This document shows, piece after piece, positions 12,791 to 21,544 of a stretch of DNA of 64,000 nt. The position numbers were made by a program, and so were the translations under genes. Source of the stretch: Actinokineospora auranticolor. GTDB taxonomy: Bacteria; Actinomycetota; Actinomycetes; Mycobacteriales; Pseudonocardiaceae. Each line of letters opens with the position of its first letter. Within the stretch, counting starts at the first letter, position 1. The notes below the pieces were generated by a model. That model worked only from the letters and a program-made list of their open reading frames with translations, did not search any database and was not told where the DNA came from. The stretch is taken from NCBI RefSeq assembly GCF_002934265.1, contig NZ_PTIX01000001.1, positions 124,001-188,000 on the forward strand, written 5' to 3'.

Positions 12791-13060
12791 ATGACCGAGA
12801 CCGTCCTCACCGCCCTCCGCGACATCGCCGACGAGTCCGTCCTCTTCCACAGCGGACTCTGGGGCGGCCCGAGCGGGTACCGCTGGGCGTCCGCCGAGGG
12901 CACCGCGTCCGGGCACGTGCCCCAGTGGGAGGCCGACGCCATCGCCCTGCTGGTGCGCCGCGGGCTCGTGCGGATCGAGAAGGCGGCGGGCGCCCAGGAC
13001 GACCGCGTCCGCCTCACCACCCGCGGCGCCGGGATGCTCGACTACGCCCTCGCCGCCTGA
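12791..13060 (+). CDS. Small hypothetical protein, possibly winged-helix-like
   Basis: 89 residues from the ATG at 12791, which follows GGAG. Upstream in-frame starts give an Arg/Pro-rich extension unlike a protein. The chain is acidic at the N-terminus, contains two Trp, and the C-terminal half (AIALLVRRGLVRIEKAAG, then RVRLTTRGAGML) has the strand-turn-strand look of a winged-helix wing. I do not recognise the family. Confidence 0.65.
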   Translation: MTETVLTALRDIADESVLFHSGLWGGPSGYRWASAEGTASGHVPQWEADAIALLVRRGLVRIEKAAGAQDDRVRLTTRGAGMLDYALAA

Positions 13061-13067
13061 CGGCCCC

Positions 13068-14024
13068 TCAGTGCGGGAAGACCCGCCGCGGGCGGGTGGT
13101 GACCTTGTACCGGTGCTCTTCGATGATCATGGCGACCTCCACCATCGTCCCCGTGTCCCGCAACCGATCCAGGTAGCCGACCGACGCGGCCAGCAGCATG
13201 AGGTCGACCGAGAAGTACACCCCCATCAGCGGGTTGACGAACAGCTCGCTCCCGCCGGTCCGCTCGGTGATCGGCACGTTCCCGAACTCCCCGCGCAGCG
13301 CCGCCGCGATCTGGCCGTTCACGATGCTCGGCCGCGTCGGCGTCGACGCCGCGGCATCCGCCACCGCCGCCACGTAGTCGCGGGCCTCGGTCGAGTTCGA
13401 CGGGATCGACAGCGCCCCCAGGTACCCGCCGACGCGGTCCAGCGCGGCGAGGTTCTCCAACACGTGCGAGTGGCAGACGCCGTGGTAGAAGTCGATGCCG
13501 AAGCCGAGGGACGCCACCAGCTTCTCGACGCCCGCCAACTCGAACACCGCCGCCAGGCTGGTCATGTCCTCCTCCGGCGTGCCGACCCCCGCCTCGTCGC
13601 CGCGCATCAGGATGTCTGTGCCGCCGTCGACCAGCACGACCGCGTCCACCTCAAGGTGCTCCACGAGACGCCGGTATGCCTCCGCCAGCGGGCGGACCCC
13701 GACGCGGGAGAACGCGTAGACCGTCGACGGCAGCCCGCGCCCGGCCAACCAGCGCGCCAGCGTGCGCTCCGGGAAGTACGTGTCGCTGCCCGCGCTCTCC
13801 GGTCCGACCGCGGCCACCTCGGGCGCCAGCCAGTCGTCGAGGTCGAGGCGGCTCAGGTCGCTGAACGCCAGGTTGGCCAGGTGTACGCGCTTGCCCAACC
13901 CGCGCAGCGCCGAGGCCAGCGGCAACCCCGCGTAGACGTCGAACCCGCCACCGGCGCCCGCCACCAGGACGTTCGACGCGTTCGCGAGCCGGCTGAACAG
14001 GGGCGGTTGGGCCAGGGAGAACAT
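13068..14024 (-). CDS. DUF1152 domain protein
   Basis: 318 residues from the ATG at 14024. The glycine motif VLVAGAGGGFDVYAGLP near the N-terminus, the DGGTDILMRGDEAGVGTPEED segment (shown in two parts: DGGTDILMRGD and GVGTPEEDM) and GFGIDFYHGVCHSHVLENLA are hallmarks of the uncharacterised DUF1152 family. It is presumably a soluble enzyme with a nucleotide-type fold; no reaction is established. It is convergent with the small hypothetical gene and divergent from the lipoprotein gene. Confidence 0.82.
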   Translation of the reverse strand: MFSLAQPPLFSRLANASNVLVAGAGGGFDVYAGLPLASALRGLGKRVHLANLAFSDLSRLDLDDWLAPEVAAVGPESAGSDTYFPERTLARWLAGRGLPSTVYAFSRVGVRPLAEAYRRLVEHLEVDAVVLVDGGTDILMRGDEAGVGTPEEDMTSLAAVFELAGVEKLVASLGFGIDFYHGVCHSHVLENLAALDRVGGYLGALSIPSNSTEARDYVAAVADAAASTPTRPSIVNGQIAAALRGEFGNVPITERTGGSELFVNPLMGVYFSVDLMLLAASVGYLDRLRDTGTMVEVAMIIEEHRYKVTTRPRRVFPH

Positions 14025-14092
14025 GCGGAGATCATATGGTGATCCGCCCCGCACCCAAGCGCTTCCGCCCCCAGGCCGGGCAGACTCGGGGC

Positions 14093-14698
14093 ATGCGACT
14101 GGGGGGAAAGTGCGGTGTGGTGGGCGCGAGCCTGCTCGTCATGGTGTCCGCGTGCGGACAGGCGTCGGCGGCGTCGGACGGGGGAGTGACCTCCCGCGTG
14201 CCACAGCCGAGCGCGGTGGCGTCCGGGTGCCCGGCGGAGGGCGTGCGGATCACGCGGACCTCCTACGACGGCGCGATGGGGCTGCGGCTCGCGGGCTTCG
14301 AGATGGCCAACTGCGGCACCGAGCCCTACGAGGTGCGCGGCTACCCCGACGTCCGCCTCTACGACGCCGACGGCGAACCGGTCACCGTCGAGGCGGGCGG
14401 CGGTTCCCTGGGCATCGCGGTGCTGCCCGACTTCGACGCGCCGCCCACGACCGTACTGCTGCAGCCGGGCGAGATCGCGTCCACGGCGCTGTTGTGGCGC
14501 AACCTGGTCACCGACAGCACGGTTGACGCCACCCTCGCCGAATCCCTCGACATGGCGCCGCTGGCGGGAAGGTCCTCCCAGCACCTCACCGCGCACATCG
14601 ACCTCGGCAACACGACGAAGCTCGGCGTCAAACCGTGGGTCGAGGAGGCCAGGTCGAACCGGTCCGCCCCGGACGAGTCCACTTCCAACAAGGCCTAG
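14093..14698 (+). CDS. DUF4232-type secreted lipoprotein
   Basis: 201 residues from ATG 14093. A type II signal peptide (MRLGGKC, hydrophobic core GASLLVMVS, lipobox ending at Cys about 20) predicts lipid anchoring outside the membrane. The mature part has the DUF4232 pattern: CPAEGVRITRT, MANCGTEPYEVRGYPDVRLYD and a central beta-rich domain. Function of the family is unknown. The start upstream at 14036 is rejected because the signal peptide begins here. Confidence 0.82.
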   Translation: MRLGGKCGVVGASLLVMVSACGQASAASDGGVTSRVPQPSAVASGCPAEGVRITRTSYDGAMGLRLAGFEMANCGTEPYEVRGYPDVRLYDADGEPVTVEAGGGSLGIAVLPDFDAPPTTVLLQPGEIASTALLWRNLVTDSTVDATLAESLDMAPLAGRSSQHLTAHIDLGNTTKLGVKPWVEEARSNRSAPDESTSNKA

Positions 14699-14725
14699 GC
14701 GCGGGCCGGGTCTGCCGGACAGCGG

Positions 14726-15652
14726 CTAGCCCGGGACGAAGCCCTCGACCGTGGTGCCCGTGCCGAGGGCGGAGTCCACGCGGAGGGTGCCGCCGAGCGG
14801 GGTGAGGCGCGTGGTCAGGTTCGCCAGGCCCGTGCCGGTCGCGGTCGGTTCGAAGCCGGGACCGTTGTCGGACACGGAAAAGCTCAACCCGGCCGCCGAG
14901 CCCCGCAACCGGACGTCGATCGACGCGCCCACCGCGTGCTTGTGCGCGTTGCCCACGGCCTCCAGGCACACGAAGTACACCGCCGTCTCCACCGGCGCCG
15001 GGTAGCGCGGCAGGTCCGCCGCCAAGTCCAGCCGGACATCGGTGTGCGTGCCGAGTTCGGCGCCCAGCGCCGCGGCCAGGCCGTCCGCCAGCGGCTCCGG
15101 CAGCACGCCCGCCGCCGTCCGCACCAGGGTCGCCTCGGCCGCGTCGAGCCGGGGCCCCAGGTCGGCCGACGCGGGGTCGTGCTCGGCCAGCGCGACCGCC
15201 AAGCGCAGTGCGACGAGGTGGTGCTGGGTGCCGTCGTGCAGGTCCCGCTCGACGCGGCGCCGCTCGGTGTCCATCTCCGCCGCGGCGCGCCAGCGGGTGT
15301 CGGCGAGTTCGGCCGCCGCCTCGGTACCCGCGCGCCGCAGTTCGTCGACCGACAGGGCCAGCCGCACGAGGTCCGGCACCGGTCCCAGCGCGTCCGCCAC
15401 CGCGCCCAGCCGCCGCGCCGGTCGCACCCGCAGTTCCGCGTGCTCGTCGAGGCGGGCCCGGCTCCACGCGCCGGTGCTCTCCGCGCCCCAGCGGTGGGTC
15501 ACGCCGTCGACGACCAGCTCGCACTCGGCCGCGCCCAGCGCCGCGCCGATCGCCTCGGCGACCAACGCGGGCCGGGGGGCCCGGTCGGCGACCAGTCGCG
15601 CCACGGCGGCGAGCACCGCGTCCGCCCGCTCCTCGCGATCTCGTTGCCGCAC
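14726..15652 (-). CDS. Orphan soluble NarX/DesK-type sensor histidine kinase
   Basis: 308 residues with no transmembrane segment. An N-terminal ~110-residue sensor region is followed by a HisKA_3 helix with the phospho-acceptor His139 in ERDLHDGTQHH. The ATP-binding domain is intact: N-box EAVGNAHKHA, G1 SDNGPGF and C-terminal GTGTTVEG. No response regulator gene is adjacent. It starts 16 nt after the Ser/Thr kinase stop, so the two kinases form one operon. It is the nearest complete kinase of this class to the orphaned regulator at 4569; a functional link is speculation. Confidence 0.88.
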   Translation of the reverse strand: MRQRDREERADAVLAAVARLVADRAPRPALVAEAIGAALGAAECELVVDGVTHRWGAESTGAWSRARLDEHAELRVRPARRLGAVADALGPVPDLVRLALSVDELRRAGTEAAAELADTRWRAAAEMDTERRRVERDLHDGTQHHLVALRLAVALAEHDPASADLGPRLDAAEATLVRTAAGVLPEPLADGLAAALGAELGTHTDVRLDLAADLPRYPAPVETAVYFVCLEAVGNAHKHAVGASIDVRLRGSAAGLSFSVSDNGPGFEPTATGTGLANLTTRLTPLGGTLRVDSALGTGTTVEGFVPG

Positions 15653-15668
15653 GGTCCGAACGGTACCG

Positions 15669-17177
15669 CTAGACGCCCCGGCTGCTCACGACCGTGACCT
15701 GGTCGATCTTCCATTGACCGTCCAGGTTCACCACGACGTAACGGTGCTGCTCCTGGATCGCGCGGCCGTCGGTGAAGACGTAGTTGACCGTCGCGTTCAC
15801 CACCGTGCCCGCGTCCGCGACCACGTTCGACGTCTTGACCGAGGTCACCGACGCCCAGAACCTCCGGTAGCTGTCCATGCCCTTGGCCGGGTAGCCCTGG
15901 AACCTCGGGGAAAGCCTGCTCCACGCCTGCTCCACGCCGCCGGGCATCATGGCGTAGTAGTCCGCGACCGCGGCCTGCTTGGCCTGCGGGCTGTCGTCCG
16001 CGGGCCGGTTGACCGGCGGCGCGGCGGGCGGTGCCGTGGTGACCGGCGGGTTCGCCGTGGGCACGGGCTGCTCGGTCGTCGCCTGCGGTTGGGTCGACTG
16101 CGCCGTCGTCGGCGCGACCGTCTCCACGGTCGTCTCCACCACCGTGGAGGGCGCCGCGCTCGGCGTGACCGTCCCGGCGTCCTGCTCGCCGCTGCCGCGC
16201 AGCGCGACCGTGAACAGCACGCCCGCCACGGCGATCAGCAGGGCGAGGGTCGCGACGAGGTAGGCGGTGCGCGGACGCTGCCGCTCCGGCTCGACGGACG
16301 GCAGGTCCGCCGTCGCGGCGTCGACCGGCGCCCCGGTCGGGCCCGCTGCGAGTTCGTCGCGGACCTCCGCCATCGTCGGCCGCGCCTTCGGGTCCGAGGC
16401 GAGCATCCGCTCCAGCAGCGGGGTCAGCACACCGGCGCGGGTCGGCGGGTTGTGCTCACCGGTGGACACCCGGTACAGCAACGCGATCGGGTTGTCGTCG
16501 CGCCCGAACGGCGGCACGCCCTCGGTCGCGGAGTAGAGGGTGGCACCGAGGGAGTACACGTCCGACGCGAACGTCACGGGTTCGCCGCGGGCGATCTCCG
16601 GCGCCAGGTACGCGGGGGTGCCGCGCACGGTGTTGGTGACGGTCCCGGTGAGCGTGCCCGAGACGTCGATGGCGAGCCGGGAGATCCCGAAGTCGGTGAT
16701 CTTGACCTGTTTGCCGCCGACTCCCAGGAGCACGTTGCCCGGCTTGACGTCGCGGTGCACCACACCCGCCTCGTGCGCGGCGGCCAAGCCCTCCGCCACC
16801 GCGGCGCCGATGCGGACGACCTCTGCCGGGTCGAGCGGCCCCTGCTCGGCCAGCACCTCCGCCAGCGTGGTGGAGGGCAGGTACTCCATGACGAGGTACG
16901 GCGCGTCGTCGGAATCGCCGTCCTCGGCGACGTCGAAGACGGTGATCGCGTGCGGGTGCTGCAACTTGGCGGCGATGCGTCCTTCCCGGACCGCCAGCTC
17001 GCGCACCCGATCGGCCTCGGGGCCGGGTGGGGTGCGCAGCCGCTTGAGCGCGACGGTCCGGTGCAGGCGCTCGTCGTAGGCCTCCCAGACCTCGCCCGCC
17101 CCACCGCTGCCGAGCCGGGCGACCAAGCGGTAGCGGCCGGACACCAGGTCCCGCTCGGAAGCCCGTTGCTCTGTCAC
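15669..17177 (-). CDS. PASTA-less membrane Ser/Thr protein kinase with extracytoplasmic NTF2-like domain
   Basis: 502 residues from GTG 17177. The kinase domain is complete: Gly loop LGSGGAGEVW (22-31), Lys45, HRDVKPGN with D143, DFG at 162-164 and LAPE at 191-194. One transmembrane helix (about 304-326) is followed by a Thr/Pro-rich stalk and a ~105-residue C-terminal domain (WSRLSPRFQGYPAKG onward, ending with a WKIDQVTV strand) resembling NTF2/SnoaL-like sensor domains of actinobacterial kinases. The sensor would face outside. A 46-residue secreted peptide gene lies 41 nt upstream and a histidine kinase gene 16 nt downstream. Confidence 0.9.
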   Translation of the reverse strand: MTEQRASERDLVSGRYRLVARLGSGGAGEVWEAYDERLHRTVALKRLRTPPGPEADRVRELAVREGRIAAKLQHPHAITVFDVAEDGDSDDAPYLVMEYLPSTTLAEVLAEQGPLDPAEVVRIGAAVAEGLAAAHEAGVVHRDVKPGNVLLGVGGKQVKITDFGISRLAIDVSGTLTGTVTNTVRGTPAYLAPEIARGEPVTFASDVYSLGATLYSATEGVPPFGRDDNPIALLYRVSTGEHNPPTRAGVLTPLLERMLASDPKARPTMAEVRDELAAGPTGAPVDAATADLPSVEPERQRPRTAYLVATLALLIAVAGVLFTVALRGSGEQDAGTVTPSAAPSTVVETTVETVAPTTAQSTQPQATTEQPVPTANPPVTTAPPAAPPVNRPADDSPQAKQAAVADYYAMMPGGVEQAWSRLSPRFQGYPAKGMDSYRRFWASVTSVKTSNVVADAGTVVNATVNYVFTDGRAIQEQHRYVVVNLDGQWKIDQVTVVSSRGV

Positions 17178-17218
17178 ATCGAGGTAACTTACCCGAACGG
17201 GCGATGTCTGAAACGCAA

Positions 17219-17359
17219 TCAGTTGTGGGTCATGCCCGGCGTGTTGTTGTGCGTCATGCCGGGGTCGGTCCCGGCGGAGGCCGGGGAGGCCAGTACCGCG
17301 CCGGTGACCAGAGCGGCGGCTGCGAGCAGGGCGGCGATGATCGAACGCTTGGTGCGCAT
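17219..17359 (-). CDS. 46-residue secreted peptide precursor with duplicated PGMTHN
   Basis: An ATG with a strong ribosome site (GGAGAA, 4-5 nt spacing) begins MRTKRSIIAALLAAAALVTG, a textbook Sec signal peptide with positive n-region, Ala/Leu core and cleavage site ASPASA. Cleavage would leave 17 residues, GTDPGMTHNNTPGMTHN, with PGMTHN twice. The two Met-Thr-His units could bind metal, or the peptide could be a signal. The gene ends 41 nt before the Ser/Thr kinase, whose C-terminal domain is predicted outside, so co-transcription is likely. No family is recognised. It could be the stub of a decayed longer gene, but the clean SD-signal-stop arrangement argues against that. Confidence 0.65.
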   Translation of the reverse strand: MRTKRSIIAALLAAAALVTGAVLASPASAGTDPGMTHNNTPGMTHN

Positions 17360-17568
17360 GGGTTCTCCGTCGATCGGCCGCGCGGGCCGGTGCGGCCCGG
17401 GCGGGCTCGTGCACGATGGTCGGGCGGTGCCGATCGTGGCGGGGGCCGACGACGGGGCGGGGAACGTACAGTGAACGCCTGGCCAAACCCAGTGGAGGAA
17501 TCGCTCACCCACAGTGGTGAACCGGTCAACTCCGCTGCGCCATTGGGCTCATTCTTGCTGTACACCCA

Positions 17569-17597
17569 TTGTTTACCTGCGATTCACGTCCATATCC
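17569..17597 (+). promoter_or_regulatory. Possible promoter of the LuxR/LAL gene (leaderless)
   Basis: TTGTTT (17569-17574) and an AT-rich hexamer CATATC (17591-17596) with a 16-nt spacer. The predicted start would fall at or beside the ATG at 17605, giving a leaderless mRNA, and no Shine-Dalgarno is visible there. This is pattern matching only. Confidence 0.3.
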
Positions 17598-17604
17598 TGC
17601 TTCG

Positions 17605-20600
17605 ATGCCCGTTCCGCTCATCGGTCGCACCGCCGAGCGGCGCCGCCTCGACGCCGCGGTCGACGGCCTGCTCGCGGGCCGCGGCCGGGCGCTGCTGGTG
17701 GAGGGCGAACCGGGCATCGGCAAGACCGCGCTGACCCGGGCCGCCGCCGACCGGGCCGCCGGGCTGGGCGCACCGGTCCGCTGGGGCAGCGGCGACGAAC
17801 TCGGCAAGGCCCTGCCGCTGCTGCCGGTCCTCGACGCGCTGCGCGACGACCGGGACCCGCGCCTGGACGCCGTGGACCGGTTGCTGCGCGGGGAGACCGG
17901 CGCGGCGGATCCGGTCGCCGCCGCGTCCCGCCAGCTGCTGGCGCTGGTCACCGACCTGTGCCGGACCGGGCCGCAGGTGCTCGTGGTCGACGACCTGCAG
18001 TGGGCCGACCGCGCGACCGCCGCGCTGTGGTGCGGGCTGGCCCGGCTCGCCGGGACGCGGCCCCTGCTGCTGGTCGGCATCGCCCGCCAGGTGCCGCGCA
18101 GGGACGAGCTGGTCGCGCTGCGGCGCAGCGTCGAACGGTCCGGTGTGCTGACCGTGGACCGGTTGTCCGACCGGGCCGTGGCCACCCTCGTCGGCCAGCT
18201 CGCGGGCGGCCGACCCGGCGACCGGCTCCTCGCGCTGGCCGACGGCGCCGCCGGGAACCCGCTCTACCTCACCGAACTCGTCGACGCCCTGCGCCGCTCC
18301 GCCGCACTCGTGTCCGCGGCGGGGCGCGCCGAGCTGACCGGCGACCCCGCCCCCGGCTCACTCGGCGCGGCCATCGCCCACCGGCTCGACTTCCTGGCCG
18401 AACCCGTGCGGGCCGTGCTGCGCGCCGCCGCCCTGCTCGGCGTCGAGTTCGACCCCGCCGACGCCGCCGCCGTCCTCGGCACCCGGGCGGGCGACCTGGT
18501 CGGCGCGCTCGAGGAGGCCCGGGCCGCGGGCGTGCTGCGGGAGAGCGGTGACCGCCTGGCGTTCCGGCACCCCCTGATCCGCTCCGCCATCCACGACGAC
18601 GTGCCCGCCGCCGTCCGCGCCGTCCTGCACCGCGACGCCGCCGTCGCCCTGGCGGGCTCGGGCGCCCCGATCCGCCGCGTCGCCCGCCAGTTCCTGCGCG
18701 CCGTGGAACTCTCCGACACCGCCCACCTCGACGCGTGGTCGACCGCCTGGCTGGCCGACGCCGCCCCCGCCCTCATCGCCCAAGCCCCCGCGCTGGCTGT
18801 GCGGCTCTTGGACCGAGCGCTCCGCGACACCGGCCTCTTGACCGCCCAAACCGAGTACTGCCCGAGCGAGCAGCCGGTCGCCGAACCGGTCCGCGCGGCC
18901 CATCGGGGCCGCCCCACCGCCGAGCACCCAGGAGCCGCCGTTGACGGCGGTACCGCTCGGGCGGCCATTGGGTACCAGGCGTCTGCGGAACGGCTTCCGT
19001 TCCCTGCCGACGCGGCAGATCCGGCGACTGCCGGTTCCCGACCGAGCGAGCAGCCCGCCGCCGAACCGGTCCGCGCGGCTGATTTAGATCGCTCCGTAGC
19101 CGAGCTCCCGGGCGCCGCCGCTGACGGCGAGGGCGGTACCGCTCGGGCGGCCACCGGGTTTCAGGCGTCCGCGGAACGGCTTCCGTTCCCTGCCGACGCG
19201 GCAGATCCGGCGACTGCCGGTTCTCGACCGGGTGAGCTCGCGGCTGCCATCGGCCGTGACGGCGGCCAAGCGCAGACCGAGTGGGTCGCTGCGGGTGATC
19301 CGCTCGACCGGGGGCCGAACGACTCCACGGCTGCTGCCGCTGTCCGCGCGACCCCCACCCACCGGGCGGGCGCCGCGCAGACCGCCGCGAGCGCCCTGGC
19401 CGCGCGGCTGGCCGACGCCCGGTACCGCACCGGTGACCACGCGGGCGCCGAGCAGGTCGCCGCGAGTGCCCTGGCCGTCACCACTGACCCCGAGCTGGTC
19501 GTCGACCTGCACTGGACCCTGGCCCAATCCCGCGCCATGACCGGCCGCGCCGCGCTGACGCTCACCACCCTCGCCGCCGCCGCCCCCGGTCTGCCGCCCC
19601 GGCACCGGGCCCGGCTGCTGGTCCTCACCGCCCGCGCGCACCGCGACGTCGGCGACGTCGACCGGGCGGGCGCGGTGGCCGCCGAGGCACTGGCGTGCGC
19701 GGGCGACGACCGGTGGACCGTGGGGTGGGCGTTGCACGTGCTGACCGTCGTCGCGGTCATGCGCGGCGACTGCGCCACCGCCCTCCCGCTGTTCGACCGG
19801 GCGCTCGCTGTCACCGCCGCCGACCCCGCGCTGCTGGACCTGCGGCTGCTGCTGCAGATCAACCAGGCCGTCGCGCTCGGCGACCTCGACCGCTACCCGG
19901 AGGCCGTCGCGGCCGCCACCGCCGTCCGCGCGCTCGCCCAGGAGTCCGGCGGCCTGGTCCGGCTGGCCCAGGCGCACAGCGCCCTCGGTGAACTGCTCTT
20001 CGACGTCGGCCGCTGGGACGACGCCACCGCCGAGGTCACCGCCCTGCCCGACGAGGTCAAGGACCCGGCCGTGGCCTGCTGCGACCACGGCGTGGCCGCC
20101 CTCATCGCCTTCCACCGCGGCGACCCGGACGCCGCGGTCGGGCACCTGGCCGCGGCCAAGCCCCTGGCCCGCCACCTCGGCAACCGGGTGGTCGGCTCGC
20201 TCGCCCTGGCCCGCGCCCTGGACCTCGAACGTCGCGGCGCCGCCCGGCGGGCGCTCGCCGCACTGCTGACCCGCCTGTCGGGGCCCGAGGAACTGGAGGA
20301 GATGGAGGACCTGCTCCCGGAGACCGTCCGGCTGGCGCTGGACCTGGGTGACCCGGGGGCCGCCGAGTACGCGGCGGGTCTGGCGGAGAAGATCGGGCCA
20401 CCGGTCGCCCACCGGCGGGGCGCGGCACTGCTGTGCCGGGGCCTGATCAACGAAGACGTCACCTTGGTGGCTGCCGCCGTGGAGCACTTCGCGACGGCGG
20501 GCCGCCCGCTGGCCCGGGCCCGCGCACTGCACGCGGCAGCGGTGCTGTTCGCGAAAGCCGGGGACGCGGTCTCGGCCCGAACCGCGTTCACCGCGGCCGA

Positions 20601-20916
20601 CGACGTGTACGACACGCTCGGCGCCACCTGGGACGCGGCTGGTCTGCGCGCGGCGCTGCGCCCCCACGGGATCCGGCGCGGCCCCCGCGCCCGACATCGC
20701 GCGGAGCGCTCCGGGTGGGGCAGCCTGACGCCGACCGAAGTGCGGATCGCCGCACTGGTCGCCGAGGGCCTGTCGAACCCCGCCATCGCCGCGCGGCTCG
20801 TGCTGTCGCCGCGGACGGTCGCCACGCACGTGTCGCACATCCTGGCGAAGCTGGACATGGCCTCCCGCACCGAGATCGCCCGCGAAGCCGCCACCCGCTT
20901 CCGCGAGTCCGGCTGA
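17605..20916 (+). CDS. Large ATP-binding LuxR-family (LAL/MalT-like) regulator
   Basis: 1103 residues from ATG 17605. An N-terminal AAA_16/STAND ATPase has Walker A GEPGIGKT (34-41) and Walker B VLVVDDLQWAD (about 126). The middle is helical and TPR-like, and the last 65 residues are a LuxR helix-turn-helix beginning LTPTEVRIAALVAEGLSNPA. Such regulators often control secondary metabolism or carbohydrate genes. Between the ATPase part and the TPR region lies an unusual tandem duplication (two ~60-residue copies). Codon 494, inside the second copy, is the rare TTA (19084-19086), which in actinomycetes can make translation depend on the bldA tRNA. Confidence 0.9.
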   Translation: MPVPLIGRTAERRRLDAAVDGLLAGRGRALLVEGEPGIGKTALTRAAADRAAGLGAPVRWGSGDELGKALPLLPVLDALRDDRDPRLDAVDRLLRGETGAADPVAAASRQLLALVTDLCRTGPQVLVVDDLQWADRATAALWCGLARLAGTRPLLLVGIARQVPRRDELVALRRSVERSGVLTVDRLSDRAVATLVGQLAGGRPGDRLLALADGAAGNPLYLTELVDALRRSAALVSAAGRAELTGDPAPGSLGAAIAHRLDFLAEPVRAVLRAAALLGVEFDPADAAAVLGTRAGDLVGALEEARAAGVLRESGDRLAFRHPLIRSAIHDDVPAAVRAVLHRDAAVALAGSGAPIRRVARQFLRAVELSDTAHLDAWSTAWLADAAPALIAQAPALAVRLLDRALRDTGLLTAQTEYCPSEQPVAEPVRAAHRGRPTAEHPGAAVDGGTARAAIGYQASAERLPFPADAADPATAGSRPSEQPAAEPVRAADLDRSVAELPGAAADGEGGTARAATGFQASAERLPFPADAADPATAGSRPGELAAAIGRDGGQAQTEWVAAGDPLDRGPNDSTAAAAVRATPTHRAGAAQTAASALAARLADARYRTGDHAGAEQVAASALAVTTDPELVVDLHWTLAQSRAMTGRAALTLTTLAAAAPGLPPRHRARLLVLTARAHRDVGDVDRAGAVAAEALACAGDDRWTVGWALHVLTVVAVMRGDCATALPLFDRALAVTAADPALLDLRLLLQINQAVALGDLDRYPEAVAAATAVRALAQESGGLVRLAQAHSALGELLFDVGRWDDATAEVTALPDEVKDPAVACCDHGVAALIAFHRGDPDAAVGHLAAAKPLARHLGNRVVGSLALARALDLERRGAARRALAALLTRLSGPEELEEMEDLLPETVRLALDLGDPGAAEYAAGLAEKIGPPVAHRRGAALLCRGLINEDVTLVAAAVEHFATAGRPLARARALHAAAVLFAKAGDAVSARTAFTAADDVYDTLGATWDAAGLRAALRPHGIRRGPRARHRAERSGWGSLTPTEVRIAALVAEGLSNPAIAARLVLSPRTVATHVSHILAKLDMASRTEIAREAATRFRESG
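18862..19228 (+). repeat. Two-copy tandem duplication inside the LuxR/LAL gene
   Basis: Copy 1 begins at 18862 and copy 2 at 19042 (period 180 bp). Each encodes PSEQP-AEPVRAA, then PGAA, GGTARAA and ASAERLPFPADAADPATAG. A 53-bp stretch is identical (18985-19037 and 19171-19223). Copy 2 carries two extra codons and a TTA codon. The encoded segment is Ala/Pro-rich and probably disordered. Confidence 0.85.
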
Positions 20917-20949
20917 CGGGGCCCGCCGCGCACGGCGGACCCCGCGTCC

Positions 20950-21453
20950 TCACCGGTCCTCTTCGCTCCGCGTCCCGTGCCGCCTGCTCCACAGCGGCGC
21001 CGCGAACCAGAGCCCGGCGAACCAGGTGATCGTCCCGCCGGAGAGCCACAGCGCCTGCCTGGTGCCCAGCACCACGTCGAGGATCAACAGCAGCGACGCG
21101 CCGAGGGACAGCATCAGGAAACCCAGGCCGCACAGGGTGAACCACCCCGTCGCCGCCACCAGGTGCCGCTTGAGCCTGCGCCGGAACACCAACCGGTGGA
21201 ACGGCGCGGGCGCGATCAGCAGAGCGGTGGCCGCGGCCCCCAACAACAACGCGATGACGTAGATGTCCCGCTGGAACACCGATATCTCGGCGAAGCGCGG
21301 CGTGAAGGCCAAGGCGAGCAGGAAGGCCAGGAGGAACTGCACCCCGGTCTGCGCGACCCGGACCTCTTGCAGCATCTCGCCGTAGTTGCGGTCGAGGCGC
21401 TGCCTGGGGGTTTCGGTGCGGGGTTCGGGGGTGGGGGTGATGTCGGTGATCAT
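20950..21453 (-). CDS. DUF6328-type four-helix membrane protein
   Basis: 167 residues from ATG 21453. A charged N-terminal tail (RQRLDRNYGEMLQEVRVAQT) precedes four hydrophobic segments (about 44-61, 69-86, 110-130, 137-155). The motif LLQEVRVAQTGVQ-type start followed by FLLAFLLALAF-like helix is typical of the actinobacterial DUF6328 family. The position is plausibly the inner membrane; function is unknown. It is convergent with the LuxR gene, 33 bp between stops. Confidence 0.75.
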   Translation of the reverse strand: MITDITPTPEPRTETPRQRLDRNYGEMLQEVRVAQTGVQFLLAFLLALAFTPRFAEISVFQRDIYVIALLLGAAATALLIAPAPFHRLVFRRRLKRHLVAATGWFTLCGLGFLMLSLGASLLLILDVVLGTRQALWLSGGTITWFAGLWFAAPLWSRRHGTRSEEDR

Positions 21454-21544
21454 GTGTGTGCTCCAGTCGGTCGAACTGGAACCAACTCTGCTCGCCACGC
21501 CGCGCGGAGACATCGGTCCACTGACGGATGTCCGAAGCCCCGGC

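Noticed and set aside
14093-14161. Possible second small gene overlapping the lipoprotein signal sequence
   Set aside because: The stretch is fully explained as the lipoprotein signal peptide and lipobox.
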